Source of the DNA: Akkermansiaceae bacterium
GTDB lineage: Bacteria; Verrucomicrobiota; Verrucomicrobiia; Verrucomicrobiales; Akkermansiaceae
Assembly: GCA_013041925.1 (NCBI GenBank)
Contig: JABDRB010000007.1
Location: 1-61,173 of the forward strand
Length of the DNA: 61,173 nucleotides
Reading direction: 5' to 3'
A program made the translations under genes and the position numbers. The stretch's first letter is position 1. Each line of letters begins with the position of its first letter. The notes beneath the pieces are model-generated. The model was not told the DNA's origin, did no database searches, and saw nothing but the letters and a program-made list of their open reading frames with translations. This document shows positions 27,057-35,980 of the stretch, piece by piece.

Positions 27057-28598
27057 ATGGCAAACAAAAAACCGACAGTGCTCATCATTCGCGACGGCTG
27101 GGGTGTTAATCCCGGTGGACAGGAAACCGCAGAAAAAGACGGCAACGCCGTGCTTTTAGCCAATACCCCTTACCACGATATGCTGTGGTCGACATACCCG
27201 AAAAGTTTTGTCAGCGCCTCCGGTGAAGACGTTGGACTTCCTGCGGGTCAGATGGGGAACTCGGAAGTTGGTCATCTCAATCTCGGTGCCGGACGTATCG
27301 TTTATCAAGATCTCACCCGCATCAATAAATCCATCAAGGATGGTGAGATCCTCCATAACGAGGTGCTCCAAACGGCTTTTCAAAAGGCCGCAGACGGCAA
27401 GGCCGTGCACTTCATTGGCCTCGTCTCAGACGGTGGCGTCCACAGCCACCAAGACCACTTGGTTGCCCTTTGCGATATGGCGAAGGAAAACGGCTGCAAT
27501 CAGATTTTTGTTCACGCCATCACCGATGGTCGCGACACCTCACCGACAGGGGGCGAAAAATACCTTGAGTATGTCGAGGATGCCATCGCCGAGTCCGGCG
27601 CACGTATTGCCACCGTGATTGGTCGATATTACGCGATGGACCGCGACAAGCGCTGGGACCGTAATCAGCTTGCTTGGGACGCCATTGTCGAAGGTAAAGG
27701 CACCCCGAAAGACATCCTCACTAGCGAGGCCGTGGCGGGGATGTATAAAGAAGATAAGACGGACGAGTTTTTGCTTCCCATGACTTTCTGCGATCACGGT
27801 CAGCGCCGTATTAATGACGGTGACGTGGTGGTGTGGTTTAACTTCCGCGCCGACCGTGCACGCCAAATTTCTGACGCCTTTCTTAAGCCTGACTTTGATG
27901 GTTTTGATACGCACGGTGCGCCCAAGGTGCACTACGTCACGCTCACGGAATATGACGAAACGTATGGTGTGCCTGTTGCCTACGGGCCGGAGGATCTGAA
28001 GAATGTGTTAGGTGAGGTGGTTGCCCGCGCCGGGAAAAACCAAATGCGTATTGCGGAAACCGAGAAATACCCGCACGTAACGTATTTCTTTAATGGGGGG
28101 AAAGAGACGCCCAACGACGGGGAGGACCGCTACATTGTGCCGTCGCCCAAGGTGGCGACCTACGACCTCCAACCCGAGATGAGTGCTCCTGAGGTGATGG
28201 ATAAGGTTGTGGAAAATGTCAAAAATTACGACCTCTGCATACTGAATTTCGCCAACCCGGATATGGTCGGGCATACGGGTATTGTCGAGGCTGCGATGAA
28301 AGCCTGTGAGACGATTGATGAAGGAGTTCAACGTGTTGCCGAGGAAGTTCTCAGCCATGGCGGGAAGCTCCTCATCACTGCTGACCACGGCAACTGTGAA
28401 AAGATGATCAATGCCGATGGCTCACCGCATACGGCACACACCACCAACCTCGTGCATGCCATCTACGTTGCCGATGATCATGCTGACTACACCGTTAACG
28501 ACGGTATTCTCGCCGACGTCGCTCCCACGCTTCTCGATATGATGGGCCTTGAGCCCTCCGCTGAGATGACGGGGAAAAGTATGCTCAAAAAGAAGTAG
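27057..28598 (+). CDS. gpmI: 2,3-bisphosphoglycerate-independent phosphoglycerate mutase
   Basis: This 513-residue, full-length alkaline-phosphatase-fold enzyme interconverts 3- and 2-phosphoglycerate in glycolysis. The metal-binding start is LIIRDGWG (usually LIILDGWG) and the catalytic serine S69 lies in GQMGNSEVGHLNLGAGR. HAITDGRDTSPTGG, the YYAMDRDKRWDR block, FRADRARQ and the C-terminal metal sites NPDMVGHTG and LLITADHGNCEKM are all present. It stands alone on the plus strand about 190 bp before recF. The start at ATG 27057 gives the standard N-terminus. Confidence 0.97.
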   Translation: MANKKPTVLIIRDGWGVNPGGQETAEKDGNAVLLANTPYHDMLWSTYPKSFVSASGEDVGLPAGQMGNSEVGHLNLGAGRIVYQDLTRINKSIKDGEILHNEVLQTAFQKAADGKAVHFIGLVSDGGVHSHQDHLVALCDMAKENGCNQIFVHAITDGRDTSPTGGEKYLEYVEDAIAESGARIATVIGRYYAMDRDKRWDRNQLAWDAIVEGKGTPKDILTSEAVAGMYKEDKTDEFLLPMTFCDHGQRRINDGDVVVWFNFRADRARQISDAFLKPDFDGFDTHGAPKVHYVTLTEYDETYGVPVAYGPEDLKNVLGEVVARAGKNQMRIAETEKYPHVTYFFNGGKETPNDGEDRYIVPSPKVATYDLQPEMSAPEVMDKVVENVKNYDLCILNFANPDMVGHTGIVEAAMKACETIDEGVQRVAEEVLSHGGKLLITADHGNCEKMINADGSPHTAHTTNLVHAIYVADDHADYTVNDGILADVAPTLLDMMGLEPSAEMTGKSMLKKK

Positions 28599-28792
28599 CC
28601 CCATGGCCGTCTCAACGCCTACATGGCGTGAATGAGGTGGTTGGACGTCCTTGTCCAGCTTGCCTCGGCGGGCCTCGAGACATGGGGGTTGATGCTCTTA
28701 CGGGGCGCGGTGACGCGTGCGGCTTCTTTGAGATTTTTTGCCCATGGACATTTGCTATTGGGAACCTGGAAAATAAAACGTAAGCTTCCGCC

Positions 28793-29833
28793 GTGATCTC
28801 GACGCTCCGACTGCAAAATTTTCGATGCTTTGATGCGCTGGCACTGGAGTTTCCTGAGTCGGGAGCGGTGATGGTGGGGGCGAATGCGCAGGGGAAGACG
28901 TCTATCCTTGAGGCGGTCTGTGTGATGGTGCGGCTGCAGTCGCCTCGCAGCACACGGATGAGTCGGATGGTGAAAATGGATACTTCTGGCTTCGGTGTGG
29001 CGGGTCGGTGCTGGGATAACGATCTGCAGGTGCGTTACACTCCGCGCAAGGGGGTGACGATGAAGATGGGGGGAGAGCCGGTGGTCAAGCAGGGTGACTA
29101 TTTGCGGTCGGGTGGCCTGGTGGTGTGGATGGGGAATGATGACCTGCAGCTGGTGCGTGGCTCGGGCAGTGTGCGGAGGCGATACCTTGATTTTCTCGGG
29201 TGCCAGCTTGATCCGCTCTATCGTGATCATTTGAACCGATATACCCGTGTGCTCAAGGCGCGTAATTTACTCCTTAAAGACCGGACGCAGCGTGATGCTG
29301 AGATGGTGGTGTATAGTGATTTGTTAGTAAGACACGGTGAGTTTTTAACGGCGGCGCGGCGACGACTTGTCGGGATGCTTGAGCCGGAATCGGCGGCCTC
29401 TCAGGTGGCGGTGAGTGGTTGTGACGAGCGGGTTGGGATGCAGTATATTGCTGGGTCTGGCGATGATTTGGCCGCAAGTTTGGAGATGACACGCGAGCGC
29501 GAGCGTCGGCTCGGGCAGACGGTGGCTGGGCCGCATCGCGATGAGGTGCGGCTCACGATCAATGGCATGGTGGCGGCAGATTTTGCCAGTGAAGGTCAGC
29601 AGCGGACGATGGCACTATCGTTAAAGCTGGCGCAAGGTCAGTTGCTGCACCAAGAGGCGCATCGGCTGCCAGTTTATTTACTTGATGACATTTTTGGAGA
29701 GCTTGACCCCGATCGCAGGAACGCGTTGATGGCGGTTTTGCCGAAGAAGGCGCAGAAGCTGATTACCACCACGAACATCGACTGGATGCAGGACGAATTT
29801 TCCATGATCGAGATGGCGGATTTGCCTCGGTGA
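28793..29833 (+). CDS. recF: DNA replication and repair protein RecF
   Basis: This is a 346-residue SMC-like ATPase. It has ISTLRLQNFRCF at the N-terminus, Walker A GANAQGKTSILEA (about residues 29-41), the RecF block RGSGSVRRRYLDFLGCQLDPLY, GPHRDEV, the signature SEGQQRTMALSLKLAQ and Walker B YLLDDIFGELD. RecF loads RecA at gaps with RecO and RecR. It is not beside dnaA/dnaN/gyrB, the common RecF neighbourhood. The start is GTG 28793, giving MISTLRL; no ATG offers a similar N-terminus. Confidence 0.95.
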   Translation: MISTLRLQNFRCFDALALEFPESGAVMVGANAQGKTSILEAVCVMVRLQSPRSTRMSRMVKMDTSGFGVAGRCWDNDLQVRYTPRKGVTMKMGGEPVVKQGDYLRSGGLVVWMGNDDLQLVRGSGSVRRRYLDFLGCQLDPLYRDHLNRYTRVLKARNLLLKDRTQRDAEMVVYSDLLVRHGEFLTAARRRLVGMLEPESAASQVAVSGCDERVGMQYIAGSGDDLAASLEMTRERERRLGQTVAGPHRDEVRLTINGMVAADFASEGQQRTMALSLKLAQGQLLHQEAHRLPVYLLDDIFGELDPDRRNALMAVLPKKAQKLITTTNIDWMQDEFSMIEMADLPR

Positions 29834-29876
29834 TGTGAAGTGGGATCACGCGTGATGCGGCCCTGAGGGAGCTGCC

Positions 29877-30812
29877 TCAGCCCTCGTAGGATCGTCTGTG
29901 TTGACGTATTTTGAGTAACTCGGGGGTGAGCTCTGAAATGGTGGGGATGGTGACGGCGTTGATTTGATTGAGTGTCTTGCGATACCCTTCGGTGCCGCTG
30001 CCGCCGATCAGTAGCGCTAAGTTGTCGGGCAGGAGCTTACGGAGCCTGAGTAGCTCCGCATCCAGGTGGGGGTCGTCGGTGGGGTAAACGACACTGAGCA
30101 GGACGGCATCGGCGTCGGTTCTCAGAGCGGCACCCGCTATGTCGTCTGCGGGTAGAGACGGCCCGAGGTAGACGGTTTTCCATCCGGATTTTTTCGCCTG
30201 GCAAGCGCCGATGTAGGCGCCGAGCTCGTGAATCTGGCCTGCAGGCGTGGTGACGACCAAGACGGGTGCGTTTTCTTCCGTGGTAAAGGAGCGCACACTG
30301 GTGGCAAGGTATTGCTTGATGAAGCTCGTGGTGGCATGTTCACCGGCGCTGGTGAGTTCACCACTGTGCCAGTCGTTACCGGCTTGTTGGATGACTGGAA
30401 TAAGGACCCGTTCGAGCAGTCCGGAGTATCCAAGCGTGAGGCTTGCCTCATCAAATAGGGCCTCGAGGGTATCTTGATCGTAATTTCTGATGGCCGTGGC
30501 GGCCGCTTGGATGAATGAGCTGACCTGATCGGCGGCCTCGTCGACCTGTGGATGGGTTTCCGAGATGGTGATTCCTTTGATGAGTTCAGTGAGCTCGGCA
30601 TCGGGCAGCTTGGCGATGTGTCCGATCGTGTAGCCTTTTTGGGTGAGTTTTGAGAGCGTTTGGAGTCGAGAAATCTCGTCGTCGGTGTAGAGTCGGCGGT
30701 TGGTTTCGGTGCGCTGCGGGGTGACGGCACCGTAGCGTTTTTCCCACACGCGGATGACGTGGGCGCTTAAGCCGGTGAGAGTGGTGGTCGCTTTGATTCC
30801 GTGGGTATTCAT
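29877..30812 (-). CDS. carH: MerR-type B12-dependent photoreceptor repressor (CarH/LitR-like)
   Basis: The 311-residue protein has a MerR winged-helix domain (residues 1-75, HVIRVWEKRYGAVTPQRT), a B12-binding helical cap (about 95-175) and a Rossmann B12-binding domain (about 180-300). The light-sensing residues of CarH are all present. W148-H149 and E158-H159 form the Wx9EH motif with the adjacent upper-ligand His, and H195 in AGQIHELG matches the lower axial ligand. In CarH, adenosylcobalamin drives tetramer formation and repression in the dark, and light cleaves the Co-C bond and releases DNA. The divergent CIA30-family gene and the 11-bp repeat operator between them suggest autoregulation and control of that gene. 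The start ATG 30812 lies close to its likely promoter, so the 5' leader is very short. Confidence 0.88.
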   Translation of the reverse strand: MNTHGIKATTTLTGLSAHVIRVWEKRYGAVTPQRTETNRRLYTDDEISRLQTLSKLTQKGYTIGHIAKLPDAELTELIKGITISETHPQVDEAADQVSSFIQAAATAIRNYDQDTLEALFDEASLTLGYSGLLERVLIPVIQQAGNDWHSGELTSAGEHATTSFIKQYLATSVRSFTTEENAPVLVVTTPAGQIHELGAYIGACQAKKSGWKTVYLGPSLPADDIAGAALRTDADAVLLSVVYPTDDPHLDAELLRLRKLLPDNLALLIGGSGTEGYRKTLNQINAVTIPTISELTPELLKIRQHRRSYEG

Positions 30813-30822
30813 CGTTTGATTT

Positions 30823-30957
30823 TAGACAATATATAAACAGGGGGTGGGGTGCGCAAGGAGTTAGAGCATATTTATGACGGTATTGAATCGTGATCTCGTT
30901 CTCTAATATAAACATAATATAGACAAAAGGGGTTGACTTGAGTCAAAAATTAGACAA
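30823..30957. promoter_or_regulatory. Divergent promoters with 11-bp repeat operator for the CarH-like regulator
   Basis: Five copies of TARACA lie in this gap: 30823, 30834, 30909, 30920 and 30951. The first two and the next two are each spaced exactly 11 bp, as in known CarH operators. For the CIA30 gene, TTGAAT (30883-30888) and TATAAA (30907-30912) with an 18-nt spacer form a promoter whose -10 box overlaps the repeat at 30909. For the regulator, minus-strand TTGCGC (30856-30851) and TATATT (30833-30828) with a 17-nt spacer place the -10 box between the first two repeats. Both promoters would be occluded by bound repressor. Confidence 0.7.
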
Positions 30958-30982
30958 TGATGGGGGTAGAACTTATCCAGCC

Positions 30983-31561
30983 ATGAACCCTCTTTTAATC
31001 AATAGCCTACTTTTTCTGTTGGCCGCCAATCTCATTTCTCAAGCAGGCGAGCCACTGAACCGCCTGACACAAACGCTTGATGATTTCAAAAAGACCCGAG
31101 CGGCGGGCACTTGGATGAGTGTGAATGATGGGGTCATGGGTGGGATATCCCGCGGCGGCGCTGTCATCAGTAAACAGAAGAATCTGGTCTTTAAGGGGGA
31201 GATCTCCTTGGAAAACAATGGGGGTTTTTCCTCGATCCGGACACGTGGGGAAAAGCTGGATCTTTCGGCTTATGACGGGATTGAGGTCAACGTCAAAGGG
31301 GATGGGCGGATGTATTACCTGACGACGAGGTCGCATGGTCGGCGTATGCTGGCCTACTGGAGTCCGATTCAGCCGCCCAAGGGCGAATGGACCGTGATCC
31401 GTGTGCCCTTTGATTCATTTTACGCCACCTATTTTGGTAAAAAAATTCCTGCGCTGAGCTTGAACACTGGCAAGGTGAGCAGTTTGGGAGTGATGCTGTA
31501 TGATAAAAAGCCTGGAGCGTTTGCCATCGAATTTGAATCCATCAAAGTTTATAAGGAGTAG
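30983..31561 (+). CDS. CIA30-family exported protein, probably light-regulated
   Basis: From ATG 30983 the protein has 192 residues with a signal-like N-terminus (PLLINSLLFLLAANLISQAG). It shows the CIA30/NDUFAF1 fold: WMSVNDGVMGGISRGG near the start, a middle block FSSIRTRGEKLDLSAYDGIEVNVKGDG, then WTVIRVPFDSFYATYFG and a final VMLYDKKPGAFAIEFESIKVY. Eukaryotic members assist assembly of respiratory complex I. Bacterial members are mostly uncharacterised carbohydrate-binding-like proteins. A longer start (TTG 30938) is possible but adds no conserved sequence and lies within the operator region. Control by the divergent CarH-like repressor is inferred from the operator. Confidence 0.82.
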   Translation: MNPLLINSLLFLLAANLISQAGEPLNRLTQTLDDFKKTRAAGTWMSVNDGVMGGISRGGAVISKQKNLVFKGEISLENNGGFSSIRTRGEKLDLSAYDGIEVNVKGDGRMYYLTTRSHGRRMLAYWSPIQPPKGEWTVIRVPFDSFYATYFGKKIPALSLNTGKVSSLGVMLYDKKPGAFAIEFESIKVYKE

Positions 31562-31727
31562 GACGAGGCTCATGTCTTATCGGCTTCTCATGCAGATTCG
31601 GCGGCGATTATCATTCGCGTGCTAATCTTTTTTTGTTAGTCTGTGATAGTCCAGACTTGTCGATGGATGATCCCGATAGCTGATCGGTTGAGTCGAACGA
31701 TGTTTGGCCACCGTGGGTATCTACAGA

Positions 31728-32705
31728 CTAACGGGCGAGGCAGCCTGGGCAGTTTTGGGCGAAATGCCCAGGGGAGATTTCTTCGAGGCGGGGTGGGGTG
31801 TTGACCTGGCACCTTGAGGCGTCTCCTAGGGTATTTCGTTCATGGAATGCGCAGCCTGCGGGTGGCTGTGAGAGGTCGGGTGGCATGCCGGGGATGGTGT
31901 AGAGTTTTTCGCCTTTGTTGTGGGTGGCGGGGATACTTTTTAACAGGGCACGGGTGTAGGCGTGCAGCGGTTGATTGAAGAGTTCGTGAGTGCTGGCGCG
32001 TTCCATGATGCGGCCGGCATACATGACGTTGACCTCGTCGCATGTTTGGTGGACGACGGCGAGGTCGTGTGTGATGAGAATCACGGCGGTGCCGAGTTTT
32101 TCCTGACGTTCCTTGATGAGATCGAGCACCTGTTTTTGCACGGTGACATCGAGGGCGGTTGTGGGTTCGTCGCAGATGAGGAGTTCGGGGCGGGTGATCA
32201 GGGCCATGGCAATCATGACGCGTTGGCGCATGCCGCCGGAGAATTCGTGGGGGAACGAGTGAATGCGTTTTTCAGGTTCTGGGATGCCGACCTCGGCGAG
32301 GGCGTCGATGGCTTTGTGCAGGGCGGCTTTGCCTTTGATCCCATCGTGGATCTCGAGGGGTTCGGTGAGTTGGGTGGAGATTTTGAGAAACGGGTTGAGC
32401 GACGTCATGGGATCTTGAAAGATCATGGAGACGCGTTTGCCACGGATGGTGCGGAGTTGTTTCTCTTTCGCCTGAAGGAGGTCGGTGCCATCAAAAATAG
32501 CCTTGCCGGAATGGATTTTTCCGGGAGGTTGGGGGATGAGACCGATGAGTGAGTAGCAGGTCACGGACTTTCCTGAGCCCGACTCGCCGACGATACCGAT
32601 CGTCTGCCCTTGGTCGACGGAGAACGAGACGTCTTCGACGGCGCGGACGATGCCATTGCGGGTGTGGAAACGGGTGGTGAGATTACAGACGTCGAGAAGG
32701 GGCAT
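31728..32705 (-). CDS. Oligopeptide/dipeptide-type ABC transporter ATP-binding protein
   Basis: At 325 residues this is an OppD/DppD-class ATPase. It has Walker A GESGSGKS (about residues 41-48), Q-loop [10 protein letters not shown], signature SGGMRQR, Walker [13 protein letters not shown] and an H-loop. The C-terminal extension has the spaced cysteines typical of the class (CAFHERN ... CQVNTPP ... CPGC), where an iron-sulfur site occurs in some members. It would power uptake of peptides or nickel together with permeases and a binding protein. None of these partners is adjacent, so it is an orphan ATPase here. It is separated from purK by a 119-bp gap on the same strand. Confidence 0.9.
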   Translation of the reverse strand: MPLLDVCNLTTRFHTRNGIVRAVEDVSFSVDQGQTIGIVGESGSGKSVTCYSLIGLIPQPPGKIHSGKAIFDGTDLLQAKEKQLRTIRGKRVSMIFQDPMTSLNPFLKISTQLTEPLEIHDGIKGKAALHKAIDALAEVGIPEPEKRIHSFPHEFSGGMRQRVMIAMALITRPELLICDEPTTALDVTVQKQVLDLIKERQEKLGTAVILITHDLAVVHQTCDEVNVMYAGRIMERASTHELFNQPLHAYTRALLKSIPATHNKGEKLYTIPGMPPDLSQPPAGCAFHERNTLGDASRCQVNTPPRLEEISPGHFAQNCPGCLAR

Positions 32706-32824
32706 CAGGGAGCGTATGGGTCGGCGGCATTGCCAGTCACGAGGTAACGGGTTTGAGCGGGATTACGCAAGGGGGAATTTTTAAGTTAGAGGGCTCAGGT
32801 TGACGTGTGGAGGGAAATGATTGT

Positions 32825-33970
32825 CTAATAGCCGAAGGCATTTTTGCAGGCATGGGCGCGCTCAAGGGCATCGTCGATGGTGTCGCCGATGAAGGTAACA
32901 TGGCCCATTTTCCTGCGAGGTTTTGCATGGCTTTTACCGTAGAGGTGGAGTTTGGCACCTGGGGTTTTGAGGATCGGTGACCAATCGGGCGGTGTGGTTT
33001 CGTCTGGCCATAAGTCGCCTAATAAGTTCCACATGACGGCGGGTTTGATGAGGCGGGGGCTACCGAGTGGGAGGTTGCAGATGACGCGGAGTTGTTGTTC
33101 GAACTGGGAGCACTCGCAGGCGTCAAGGGTATGGTGGCCTGAGTTGTGCGGGCGGGGTGCCATCTCGTTGACGAGGAGTTTCCCTTGTTGGTCGAGAAAG
33201 AACTCGACGCCGATGACGCCGATGTAATCAAGCTCTTGGGTGAGCTTGGCGGCAATGGCCTTGGCTTCATCGAGTAATGGCTGAGGCAATCGTGCTGGGA
33301 CAATGGAGAGATCGAGGATGTGATTTCTGTGTTCATTTTCCGTGGGGTCGTATGTCACGGTGGTGCCATCCTGTCCTCTGGCAACCATCACGGAGAGCTC
33401 CGCGGCGAGGTCGATCCGTTGTTCGACGATCGCTCTGCCACCGCCGAATGTTTGCCATAATTGATCTGCGCTGGCGCGGGTGGGTTCGTCGCGCACCAGC
33501 ATCTGGCCTTTGCCATCGTAGCCAGACTCGACGGTTTTCAGGATGACGTCCCCTGGGATGTGCTGGAGTGCTGAGTGTAATGCCTCGGCTGTTTCAACGA
33601 TGCGGAACTTGGCGGTGGGGATATGGTGGTCGGCGAGGAAGGATTTTTCAAGTTCGCGATTTTGGCAGACGGCGACGGCCTTGGTTCCTGGCATCAACGG
33701 GATGTGCTGGGAGACCTCATCAAGCAGGCTGCGTGGGATGTTTTCAAATTCGACGGTCGCGATGTCTGCCTGATCGATAAATTGTTTCAGAGTTTCTGGG
33801 CAGTCAAAGGGTTGGGTGAGGATGTGATCGGCGAGGCGGGCTGCGCCGGAAACATCACCCCCAGTCCATTTGATTACACGAAATCCCATACGGCGGGCTT
33901 CGAGGGCGAGCATGCGACCGAGCTGGCCGCCTCCTAATACACCGATGCAGGTTTCTGAGTCGTCATTCAT
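32825..33970 (-). CDS. purK: 5-(carboxyamino)imidazole ribonucleotide synthase
   Basis: The 381-residue ATP-grasp enzyme starts with the dinucleotide-like loop IGVLGGGQLGRMLALEARRMGF. It contains ATVEFENIP, the ATP-grasp lysine region and the C-terminal NEMAPRPHNSGHHTLDAC, all PurK hallmarks. PurK uses ATP and bicarbonate to carboxylate AIR, and PurE then moves the carboxylate. It follows purE by 6 bp, so the two form a translationally linked pair. Upstream on the same strand lie sbtB and sbtA for bicarbonate uptake, matching the bicarbonate demand of this step (inference). Confidence 0.96.
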   Translation of the reverse strand: MNDDSETCIGVLGGGQLGRMLALEARRMGFRVIKWTGGDVSGAARLADHILTQPFDCPETLKQFIDQADIATVEFENIPRSLLDEVSQHIPLMPGTKAVAVCQNRELEKSFLADHHIPTAKFRIVETAEALHSALQHIPGDVILKTVESGYDGKGQMLVRDEPTRASADQLWQTFGGGRAIVEQRIDLAAELSVMVARGQDGTTVTYDPTENEHRNHILDLSIVPARLPQPLLDEAKAIAAKLTQELDYIGVIGVEFFLDQQGKLLVNEMAPRPHNSGHHTLDACECSQFEQQLRVICNLPLGSPRLIKPAVMWNLLGDLWPDETTPPDWSPILKTPGAKLHLYGKSHAKPRRKMGHVTFIGDTIDDALERAHACKNAFGY

Positions 33971-33976
33971 GGTCGT

Positions 33977-34492
33977 TTAGTCTTGAAATTGATCCATTTG
34001 TGGCAGGGTGCCCGCCTCGATTTTTTGGCGTTGGGACTCGCGGAACTGAGCGAGTTTCTCAGCCAGTGTTTGATCACCAGTGGCGGCGAGCATAGCGATG
34101 GCAAAGAGTCCGGCATTCACGGCACCTGCTTGGCCAATGGCAAAGGTTGCCGTGGGGATACCTGCAGGCATTTGCACAATGGATAACAAGGAATCGACCC
34201 CATTTAGCGTGCTCGATTTAACCGGGACGGCCAAGACGGGGAGGTGGGTGATGGCGGCGGCCATGCCAGGAAGGTGAGCCGCGCCACCGGCACCTGCGAT
34301 GAGGCATTGCAATCCACGGGATGCAGCGGATTGCGCATAATCATAGAGCAGCTGGGGGGTGCGGTGGGCGCTGACAACCTTGGCTTCCCATGGGACGTCG
34401 AAGTCGCTCAGCGTGCGGGCGGTGTGCTCGAGTGTTGGCCAGTCCGACTGGCTTCCCATAATGATTCCAATACGTGCGTTTGTTGCGTTCAT
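33977..34492 (-). CDS. purE: 5-(carboxyamino)imidazole ribonucleotide mutase
   Basis: The 171-residue class I PurE has [16 protein letters not shown] at the start and the active-site [27 protein letters not shown] and [32 protein letters not shown] complete the pattern. The frame stays open upstream to 34741, but that extension is low in family similarity and overlaps sbtB. ATG 34492 ([10 protein letters not shown]) is therefore the start. It lies between sbtB (49 bp upstream) and purK (6 bp downstream). It converts N5-CAIR to CAIR in purine synthesis. Confidence 0.96.
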   Translation of the reverse strand: MNATNARIGIIMGSQSDWPTLEHTARTLSDFDVPWEAKVVSAHRTPQLLYDYAQSAASRGLQCLIAGAGGAAHLPGMAAAITHLPVLAVPVKSSTLNGVDSLLSIVQMPAGIPTATFAIGQAGAVNAGLFAIAMLAATGDQTLAEKLAQFRESQRQKIEAGTLPQMDQFQD

Positions 34493-34541
34493 GTGAGGTC
34501 GATGTATGAAGTGTTGATGCGTTTTTCTCTTTGTTTGGGTC

Positions 34542-34856
34542 TTACGCTTCGTGTGAGAATTTCCCCCGACGCAGGACGCTGACCTCGCTGAGGTAGGCGA
34601 TGACGGCGTAGTTTTCCATGTACTGATCACCGACTCGATTGAGGATACGGTCGGCCGTTTCTGCTGAAACGATGGTATCGATCTGAATATTACGTCCCTC
34701 CCAGTCGGAGGCGTGGACGCCGCGTGACCCCTCACCTTCACAGGCGGTTAATGTGTGGCCGGTGGCGCCTTCCTGCTGAATGAGATCGAGCAGTTTCTCC
34801 TTGAGGAGTCGCTCAGCGATGAGGGTGACTTTTTTTAATGGGATGTTGTTCATCAT
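34542..34856 (-). CDS. sbtB: PII-like regulator of the SbtA bicarbonate transporter
   Basis: The 104-residue protein has a PII-like ferredoxin-fold pattern: [40 protein letters not shown], then [40 protein letters not shown]. It overlaps the sbtA stop by 4 bp, and this gene pair is the diagnostic context for SbtB. In cyanobacteria SbtB binds adenine nucleotides, including cAMP, and closes SbtA. I do not see the C-terminal redox-sensitive Cys loop found in some cyanobacterial SbtB. The gene after it is purE. Confidence 0.88.
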   Translation of the reverse strand: MMNNIPLKKVTLIAERLLKEKLLDLIQQEGATGHTLTACEGEGSRGVHASDWEGRNIQIDTIVSAETADRILNRVGDQYMENYAVIAYLSEVSVLRRGKFSHEA

Positions 34857-35809
34857 GTGATGTTGGATAGCCAGCTTGCCACTCTCATAAATAAGGGGAT
34901 GCCGACGAGTAAGTTAAACGGGAAAGTGATTCCCAGTGCGAGGGTGAGATAGATACCTGGGCTTGCTTCGGGGAGCGCAATCCGGACGGCTGCAGGGGCT
35001 GCGATGTAGGAGGCACTGCCTACCATGGCACCGAGCACGGCGGCGCCACCAGGGGACATCCCCACCATGATGCCCGCCGCGGTTCCGACGATGCCGTGGA
35101 TGGTCGGGATCAGGCAGCCCAGGGCAATGAGTTTCCAGCCGGCGTTGGTCATATCTTTCATGCGACCTGCTGCCACGGTGCCGAGCTCAAGGAGGAAGAG
35201 GCAGAGCACGCCTTTAAAGGGATCGATGAAAAACGGGGCGACCGCGCTGATTTTTTCGGGTCCACAAGCCGTGCCGATCACGAGTCCGCCGATGAGTAAG
35301 AAGATGCTCTTGCCGGTGAGGACGTCATGGACGGCGGTGCCGAGGCTGCCGGAGCCTTTACCTCGCGCAAGGACGAGTCCCACGATGATGCCGGGCACTT
35401 CCAACAGGGCGACCAGAGCGGCAAGATACCCCTCTGTTTGCAGCCCCGCTAATTTGGCCCCTTCAATCGAGGCAAGGAAGGTCACTGCGGAAACCGATCC
35501 GTAATGCGCGGCGGTGGCCGCGGCATCCGTTTGGTTGAGTCCGCCACCCTTACGCATCATGAAATAGGCGGAGAGTGGGGTGAGCACACCGAGCACGAGC
35601 GTGACCGCTGCGGGGCCGAGCAGATCCATGATCGGAGTTTGAGCCACGGCGACCCCTCCTTTTAGCCCAATGGCAAGAAGGAGGTAAATCGAGAGGCTTT
35701 GGTAAACGGCATCCGGAAGCTCGAAGTCGCTTTTCACCCAGCGGGCAACCGCCCCGAGAACAAAGCAGAGAACAATCGGAGAAATGAGGTTTTGTAATGC
35801 AAGGTCCAT
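34853..35809 (-). CDS. sbtA: Sodium-dependent bicarbonate transporter SbtA
   Basis: The 318-residue polytopic protein has two five-helix halves. Sequence features of the SbtA (formerly DUF897) family include LSIYLLLAIGLKGGVAVAQTP, TDAAATAAHYGSVSAVTFLAS, LLELGTVAAGRMKDM and GSASYIAAPAAVRIALPEASPGIYLTLALGITFPFNL. SbtA imports HCO3- with Na+. In a heterotroph this would feed carboxylating enzymes rather than a carboxysome; no RuBisCO is present here. It starts 171 bp after the HIT gene. That gap carries a 38-bp palindrome likely to control it. It ends 4 bp inside sbtB. Confidence 0.93.
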   Translation of the reverse strand: MDLALQNLISPIVLCFVLGAVARWVKSDFELPDAVYQSLSIYLLLAIGLKGGVAVAQTPIMDLLGPAAVTLVLGVLTPLSAYFMMRKGGGLNQTDAAATAAHYGSVSAVTFLASIEGAKLAGLQTEGYLAALVALLEVPGIIVGLVLARGKGSGSLGTAVHDVLTGKSIFLLIGGLVIGTACGPEKISAVAPFFIDPFKGVLCLFLLELGTVAAGRMKDMTNAGWKLIALGCLIPTIHGIVGTAAGIMVGMSPGGAAVLGAMVGSASYIAAPAAVRIALPEASPGIYLTLALGITFPFNLLVGIPLFMRVASWLSNIT

Positions 35810-35894
35810 GATCCAATGTGAGCACGTGATGGCTGTGCCGATGGCGACGTCCTAGGCGGAAGAGGGGAGACATGCAAGAAAAACATGAAATAAA

Positions 35895-35932
35895 TTACAT
35901 GTATTTAATTGCATGCATTAAATGGCATGTAA
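35895..35932. promoter_or_regulatory. 38-bp nested palindrome upstream of sbtA
   Basis: Outer arms TTACATG (35895-35901) and CATGTAA (35926-35932) enclose inner arms ATTTAAT (35903-35909) and ATTAAAT (35917-35923) around TGCATGC. It lies about 86 bp upstream of the sbtA start codon, is AT-rich and has no T-run. It is therefore more like a regulator binding site than a terminator. A LysR-type or other dimeric regulator of bicarbonate uptake is a candidate binder. Confidence 0.5.
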
Positions 35933-35980
35933 GTCGACCTCTGGGGCAGGATATTGTAAGACTGAGGAAGAGGGGACGAT

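Noticed and set aside
29845-29880. Palindrome ATCACGCGTGAT and hairpin CTGAGG/CCTCAG between recF and the carH-like gene
   Set aside because: No T-run follows on either strand and the hairpin overlaps a stop codon, so I could not support a terminator.
34493-34741. Upstream extension of the purE frame
   Set aside because: It overlaps sbtB, lacks purE family sequence and precedes a standard N-terminus at ATG 34492.
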